The position numbers were made by a program, and so were the translations under genes. From assembly GCF_009856865.1 (NCBI RefSeq), contig NZ_WVUD01000023.1, positions 1 through 64,000 on the forward strand: 64,000 nt of DNA, in the 5' to 3' direction. Below the pieces are notes generated by a model. It was given only the letters and a program-made list of their open reading frames with translations, had not been told where the DNA came from and ran no database searches. This stretch comes from Solidesulfovibrio aerotolerans. Its GTDB lineage: Bacteria > Desulfobacterota > Desulfovibrionia > Desulfovibrionales > Desulfovibrionaceae. Positions 60,684 through 64,000 of the stretch are shown one piece after another (the stretch's first letter is position 1; the number at the start of each line of letters is the position of its first letter).

Positions 60684-62021
60684 ATGAATGCCCCAATCGC
60701 TCCCACACACACCCTGCCCTGTGACGTCCTGATCACTGCCGCTGTGGTGGTCACCCAAAACGATGCCCGCGCGGTGCTGCGCGACGCCGCCCTGGCCATA
60801 ACAGGCGGCGTCATCACCGCCATCGGGCCGCGGGCCGAACTGGCCGCCCGCTACACCCCGGTCGAGACTATCGCCCTGCCCGAAGCCATGCTGCTCCCCG
60901 GGTTGGTCAACACCCACACCCACGCAGCCATGACGCTTTTTCGCGGCCTGTGCGACGACGCACCGCTCTCTGTCTGGCTTTCCGAGCATATCTGGCCGGC
61001 TGAGGCCAAACTGACGCCCGAGGCTGTGCGCCTGGGCACACAGCTTGCCTGCGCCGAGATGCTGGCCTCGGGAACCACGTGCTTTCTCGACGCCTATCTT
61101 TTTGTCGATGCCGTGGCTGACGCTGCCCAGGCCGCCGGCCTGCGGGCTGTCCTCTGCCAGGGTGTCTTTGATATCGAAAACGCCGGGTTCAAGACCGCCG
61201 ACGCCGCCCTGGCCTCGGCCGGTGCCCTGGCTGACCGGCTGGCCGGGGAGGCGCTCCTGCGCCCGGCCATTTTCCCCCACGCCGTCTACACCTGCCGCCG
61301 GGCCACGTTGGAACGCTGCGCCGCCTTTGCCAAGGAGCGCGGCACGCTCCTTTCCACCCACGCCGCCGAGACAGCCCGGGAAAACGACGACTGCCTGGCC
61401 GCCAACGGCCAGCGTGTCATCCCCTATCTGCACTCCCTTGGCATGCTTGGCCCGCAAACGCTTTTAGCCCACGGCGTGGCCCTTGACGCAGCCGACCTGA
61501 CGCTTTTGGCCGCAACCGGCACGGCCGTGTCGCACTGTCCCAAGAGCAACATGAAGCTAGCCAGCGGCATAGCGCCGGTCCACGCCCTGCGAACAGCCGG
61601 GGTGACGGTCGGGCTTGGCACGGATGGTGCTGCCAGCAACAATGCCCTGAACCTTTTTTCGGAAATGGAAACGGCCGCCCTGCTCCAAAAAGTTGCCAGC
61701 AACGATCCCACGGCCTTAAAGGCCGGCGCGGCGCTGGACATGGCCACCCGCGACGGCGCGCAAGCCCTGGGTTGGCCCGAACTGGGGCGGCTGGAAGTCG
61801 GCGCTCCGGCCGATCTGTGCGCCCTGGACCTGACCCGGCCGCAACTGCACCCCTGCTTCGACCCGATTTCCGACGCGGTCTACGCAGCCAACGGCGGCGA
61901 AGTCGTGCTGACCATGGTCGCCGGGCACGTCCTTTTCCGCGACGGCGCTTTTTTAACAATGGATTACGCGGCGTTGCGACGTAATTTTGCGCAAGCAGCC
62001 AGCCACCTTACTGCACGGTAG
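60684..62021 (+). CDS. mtaD: 5-methylthioadenosine/S-adenosylhomocysteine deaminase
   Basis: A 445-residue amidohydrolase. The metal site is LVNTHTHAAMTLFRGLCDD; HCPKSNMKLASGIAPV, GLGTDGAASNNALNLFSEME and ATRDGAQALGW are diagnostic. It deaminates methylthioadenosine and/or S-adenosylhomocysteine to inosine analogues. The ATG at 60684 lacks a clear Shine-Dalgarno sequence. It is divergent from apt, completing a small adenosine/methionine salvage locus with mtnP. Confidence 0.93.
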   Translation: MNAPIAPTHTLPCDVLITAAVVVTQNDARAVLRDAALAITGGVITAIGPRAELAARYTPVETIALPEAMLLPGLVNTHTHAAMTLFRGLCDDAPLSVWLSEHIWPAEAKLTPEAVRLGTQLACAEMLASGTTCFLDAYLFVDAVADAAQAAGLRAVLCQGVFDIENAGFKTADAALASAGALADRLAGEALLRPAIFPHAVYTCRRATLERCAAFAKERGTLLSTHAAETARENDDCLAANGQRVIPYLHSLGMLGPQTLLAHGVALDAADLTLLAATGTAVSHCPKSNMKLASGIAPVHALRTAGVTVGLGTDGAASNNALNLFSEMETAALLQKVASNDPTALKAGAALDMATRDGAQALGWPELGRLEVGAPADLCALDLTRPQLHPCFDPISDAVYAANGGEVVLTMVAGHVLFRDGAFLTMDYAALRRNFAQAASHLTAR

Positions 62022-62050
62022 GCAAGAGGCCTTTGGGATACACCGACTCC

Positions 62051-62078
62051 TTGCAATTTATACCAAAACGAGTATAAT
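62051..62078 (+). promoter_or_regulatory. sigma70 promoter of the toxin-antitoxin pair
   Basis: TTGCAA (62051-62056) and a perfect TATAAT (62073-62078) are separated by 16 bases. TATAC (62059-62063) and GTATA (62072-62076) form an overlapping dyad that may be the antitoxin operator. The -10 ends only 7 bases before the toxin ATG at 62085, so the transcript could be leaderless. Confidence 0.72.
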
Positions 62079-62084
62079 TAAGAC

Positions 62085-62486
62085 ATGCCAGGGAAGCCAC
62101 TTTCTCCACGGGAAAAACCGCTTCATTGGGTGGGGTCGGCCAAAAAAGATTTTCTCGACTTCCCGGTAACAGTGCAGCGCGCTATGGGATATGCCTTGGG
62201 TTTGTCGCAGATTGGTGGCAAGCACCCCCGGGCGAAGCCATAGAAAGGCTTGGGAACGGGCGTATTCGAGATTGTCGAAGACGATGATGGCGACACCTTT
62301 CGAACGCTTTATACGGTTCGGTTTGCCCAAGCAGTGTATGTGCTCCATGCCTTTCAAAAAAAGTCCAAATCCGGCATCAAAACGCCCCGGGAAGACATCG
62401 AATTGGCAGCTCGACGTCTGCGAAGCGCGGGACAACACTACGCAAGCATCCACCAGAACGACCTGTCAGGAACAGTCCATGAATGA
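62085..62486 (+). pseudogene. HigB/Gp49-type toxin gene interrupted by an in-frame stop
   Basis: From ATG at 62085 the reading frame runs MPGKPLSPREKPLHWVGSAK, with a typical Gp49/HigB-like core (KKDFLDFPVTVQRAMGYALG ... GVFEIVEDDDGDTFRTLYTVRFAQAVYVLHAFQKKSKSG). It stops at codon 53, TAG at 62241-62243. The frame is open again directly after, to 62486, and carries the rest of the family signature. A Trp codon TGG is expected at this place (KPWKGLG), so a single G-to-A change made TAG. The product would be a truncated 52-residue peptide unless the stop is read through. The antitoxin gene overlaps its 3' end by 8 bases. Confidence 0.85.
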
Positions 62487-62808
62487 CACGACCATCACCG
62501 AAGGCACGACCAATGTTTTTGCCGATCTCGGCTTTCCCGATGCCGACCAGTGTCGGGCCAAAACCCGTCTGGCCTTTGTGCTCAACGAATGCATCAGAAT
62601 CCGTAAGCTCAAGCAGGCCGATGCCGCCGTCCTGCTCGGCATTCCCCAACCCAAGGTGTCGGCATTGAAAAACTACCGTCTCGACGGTTTTTCCGTCGAA
62701 CGGCTCATGGAGTTTCTCACGGCGCTCGACCAGGACGTGGAAATCATGATCCGGCCGCGCCCAGAACATTCCGGAGCCGGCAATATAACGGTTTCGCAAG
62801 TCCGGTAG
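62479..62808 (+). CDS. XRE-family antitoxin (HigA-like)
   Basis: A 109-residue protein starting MNDTTITEGTTNVFADLGFPDADQCRAKTRLA. An HTH lies at about residues 42-70 (KQADAAVLLGIPQPKVSALKNYRLDGFSVERLMEFL). The whole fits antitoxins paired with Gp49/HigB-type toxins. It overlaps the broken toxin gene, so it is likely still expressed from the same promoter and may be an orphan regulator. Confidence 0.88.
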   Translation: MNDTTITEGTTNVFADLGFPDADQCRAKTRLAFVLNECIRIRKLKQADAAVLLGIPQPKVSALKNYRLDGFSVERLMEFLTALDQDVEIMIRPRPEHSGAGNITVSQVR

Positions 62809-62934
62809 CCGGATAGGTTTCCGGCTGGTTCGCCCCACCACCCCCCTTGACAAGATGGCCAGACTCCATAATAAAGGCTGGCTTTCCGCTGAAAACATTC
62901 CCGCGCCCCATCCGCGCGGCCCGGAGGTTATCTC

Positions 62935-63177
62935 ATGTCCCAGGTCATCACCGTCAATGGCGTCGAATGCCATCCCATTGTGGAAAAATGCGAGGGCTGC
63001 GACCGCACCATGGAACAGGATGGGGTCAAGTACTGCCGCAGTTATCCCCTGCCCGAGCGCAAGTGGTCGCAGAAGGTCTGCAACTTCGCCACCCACATGA
63101 AGCTCGAAGTAGACAAGGGCGGCAAGGTCAACATCAACCCCTTGAAGGCCTCCAAGCGCGCCGCCCGCGGTCGCTAG
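62935..63177 (+). CDS. PxxKW-family cysteine-rich protein
   Basis: An 80-residue protein. VNGVECHPIVEKCEGCDRTMEQDG, KYCRSYPLPERKW and VCNFATHMKLE carry the five cysteines and the P-x-x-K-W motif that name this family, found in deltaproteobacteria. The cysteine pattern suggests metal or Fe-S binding. The C-terminus is basic (KASKRAARGR). Function unknown. A terminator follows. Confidence 0.88.
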   Translation: MSQVITVNGVECHPIVEKCEGCDRTMEQDGVKYCRSYPLPERKWSQKVCNFATHMKLEVDKGGKVNINPLKASKRAARGR

Positions 63178-63205
63178 GTCGTCCGACGTTTTTTGCCGCA
63201 ATTGT

Positions 63206-63235
63206 GCCGGGAGGTTTGTGCCTCCCGGCTTTTTG
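63206..63235 (+). terminator. intrinsic terminator behind the PxxKW gene
   Basis: GCCGGGAGG (63206-63214) pairs with CCTCCCGGC (63221-63229) around TTTGTG and is followed by TTTTT. It lies 29 bases beyond the stop. Confidence 0.93.
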
Positions 63236-63321
63236 CGTTGCGCCGCCGGGTTTGCCAAGCCTTGACCGAACGACTATGCTCCCAAGGCGCAAGACCCATC
63301 ATCACAACCGTGGGAGCCTCT

Positions 63322-64000
63322 ATGCTTGACGATCTGCTTGCCTTCCTCGACACCCAGCGCGATGCCGTCATCGATCTGCAACGCGAACTGACCGCCATAC
63401 CAGCCCTGGGACCAGACAACGGCGGGCCCGGCGAACGCGAAAAAGCCGACCGCCTCAAAACACTGCTCGCCGCCATGGGACTCCCCGAAGTCCGGGAAAT
63501 AAACGCCCCCGACCCCCGCGTGCCCTGCGGCCATCGCCCCAATCTGGCCGTAGTCATGCCCGGGGCCGATACCTCGCGCACCTTCTGGGTCATCTCCCAC
63601 CTCGACGTCGTGCCGCCCGGCGACCGGACGCTGTGGCGCACCGATCCCTATACCCTGGCCGTCGAGGATGACCTCGTCTACGGACGCGGCGTGGAAGACA
63701 ACCAGCAGGCCGTGGTCAGCTCCATCCTGGTGGCCCGGGCCATAGCCACCCAAAAACTCCTGCCGCCCATCAATTACGGCATGCTGTTCGTGGCCGACGA
63801 AGAAACCGGCAGCAAATACGGCCTGGACTACGTGGCCGCCCACGCCGACGGCCTTTTCACCAAGGACGATCTGTTCCTGGTGCCGGATTTCGGCCTGCCC
63901 ACCAGCGAAATGGTGGAAGTGGCCGAAAAAAGCATGCTGTGGCTCAAAATCATCATCGAAGGCCGCCAGTGCCATGCCTCCACACCCGAGCAAGGCATCA
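63322..64000 (+). CDS. M20-family metallopeptidase, incomplete at the window end
   Basis: The first 226 codons of a dapE/argE-type zinc peptidase are present. SHLDVVPPGDRTLW holds the first metal ligands, YGRGVEDNQQAVVSSILVARA the second, and FVADEETGSKYGLDYVAAH the catalytic Glu. The frame is open to the last base, so the C-terminus lies beyond 64000. It could act on a dipeptide, N-acyl amino acid or succinyl-diaminopimelate. ATG at 63322 with GGGAG upstream. Confidence 0.9.
   Translation, partial: MLDDLLAFLDTQRDAVIDLQRELTAIPALGPDNGGPGEREKADRLKTLLAAMGLPEVREINAPDPRVPCGHRPNLAVVMPGADTSRTFWVISHLDVVPPGDRTLWRTDPYTLAVEDDLVYGRGVEDNQQAVVSSILVARAIATQKLLPPINYGMLFVADEETGSKYGLDYVAAHADGLFTKDDLFLVPDFGLPTSEMVEVAEKSMLWLKIIIEGRQCHASTPEQGI

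Noticed and set aside
62250-62486. Separate small gene starting after the TAG
   Set aside because: It continues the family signature of the upstream frame exactly in phase, so it is the second part of one broken gene.
1-64000. tRNA, rRNA or CRISPR elements
   Set aside because: I looked through the intergenic regions for cloverleaf arms with GGTTCGAATCC-type sequences and for regularly spaced direct repeats, and found none; the repeat array at 325-457 has palindromic units and no unique spacers.

Overview
This is a dense, GC-rich bacterial chromosome segment that reads like a Desulfovibrio/Solidesulfovibrio-type sulfate-reducing bacterium. The reasons are a selenocysteine-containing periplasmic formate dehydrogenase with its maturation genes, a paralogue of the APS reductase AprAB, an FAD/Fe-S D-lactate-type dehydrogenase, a PxxKW cysteine-rich protein, and many two-component and partner-switching proteins. 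Nothing points to a plasmid or prophage. No rRNA, tRNA, CRISPR array or intact insertion sequence was seen. The assignment comes from gene content and protein character only; no database was searched.

Layout. 1-458: gene-free DNA with a long inverted repeat and a tandem array of GC-rich hairpins directly behind proS. 459-4030 (-): ispG-proS and two small envelope proteins. 4206-8324 (-): a signalling operon (ABC-type binding lipoprotein, PAS histidine kinase, REC-STAS regulator). 8466-16500 (-): the formate dehydrogenase locus fdhE-fdhD-mobA-moaA-[transposase-derived Zn-ribbon protein]-fdhA(Sec)-fdhB. 16763-19897 (+): AspT/YidE-type transporter, M48 lipoprotein protease, methyltransferase. 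19917-24521 (-): DASS transporter, AprA-like and AprB-like redox pair, Crp/Fnr regulator. 24689-26938 (-): nitroreductase, HigBA toxin-antitoxin, TlyA. 27009-29146: a sigma54 activator divergent from an unknown gene carrying a sigma54-type promoter.

29341-32607 (-): thrC, a DUF456 protein, a PaaK-like ligase. 32908-35461 (-): rpsF-rpsR-rplI-dnaB. 35668-39809: SpoIIE-type phosphatase, ferredoxin-nitroreductase fusion, receiver protein, secreted nuclease-like protein. 39821-43000 (-): HATPase anti-sigma factor, STAS protein, exported protein, dynamin-like GTPase. 43244-47001: Cys-cluster protein, RfaE2-type nucleotidyltransferase, unknown genes, and a YkuD-fold lipoprotein that has lost its catalytic residues. 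47243-52919 (+): chemotaxis operon cheW-mcp-cheA-STAS-cheY. 53152-59087 (-): exported WD40-caspase protein and a D-lactate/glycolate-type dehydrogenase. 59252-62021: mtnP, apt and divergent mtaD (methylthioadenosine salvage). 62085-62808: a toxin-antitoxin pair whose toxin gene has an in-frame stop. 62935-64000: PxxKW protein and the start of an M20 peptidase.

How the parts fit. The fdh locus couples formate dehydrogenase to its cofactor and sulfuration factors: FdhE and FdhD for maturation, MobA and MoaA for the Mo/W-pterin. One operon gene is a transposase-fold protein lacking at least the last acid of the DDE triad, so it is probably co-opted. The best leads for undescribed biology are this embedded transposase-derived gene together with a 12-bp palindrome ahead of fdhA, the AprAB-like/DASS/Crp cluster, the sigma54 regulator with its orphan target, the exported WD40-caspase, the catalytically dead YkuD lipoprotein, and the co-varying hairpin array behind proS.
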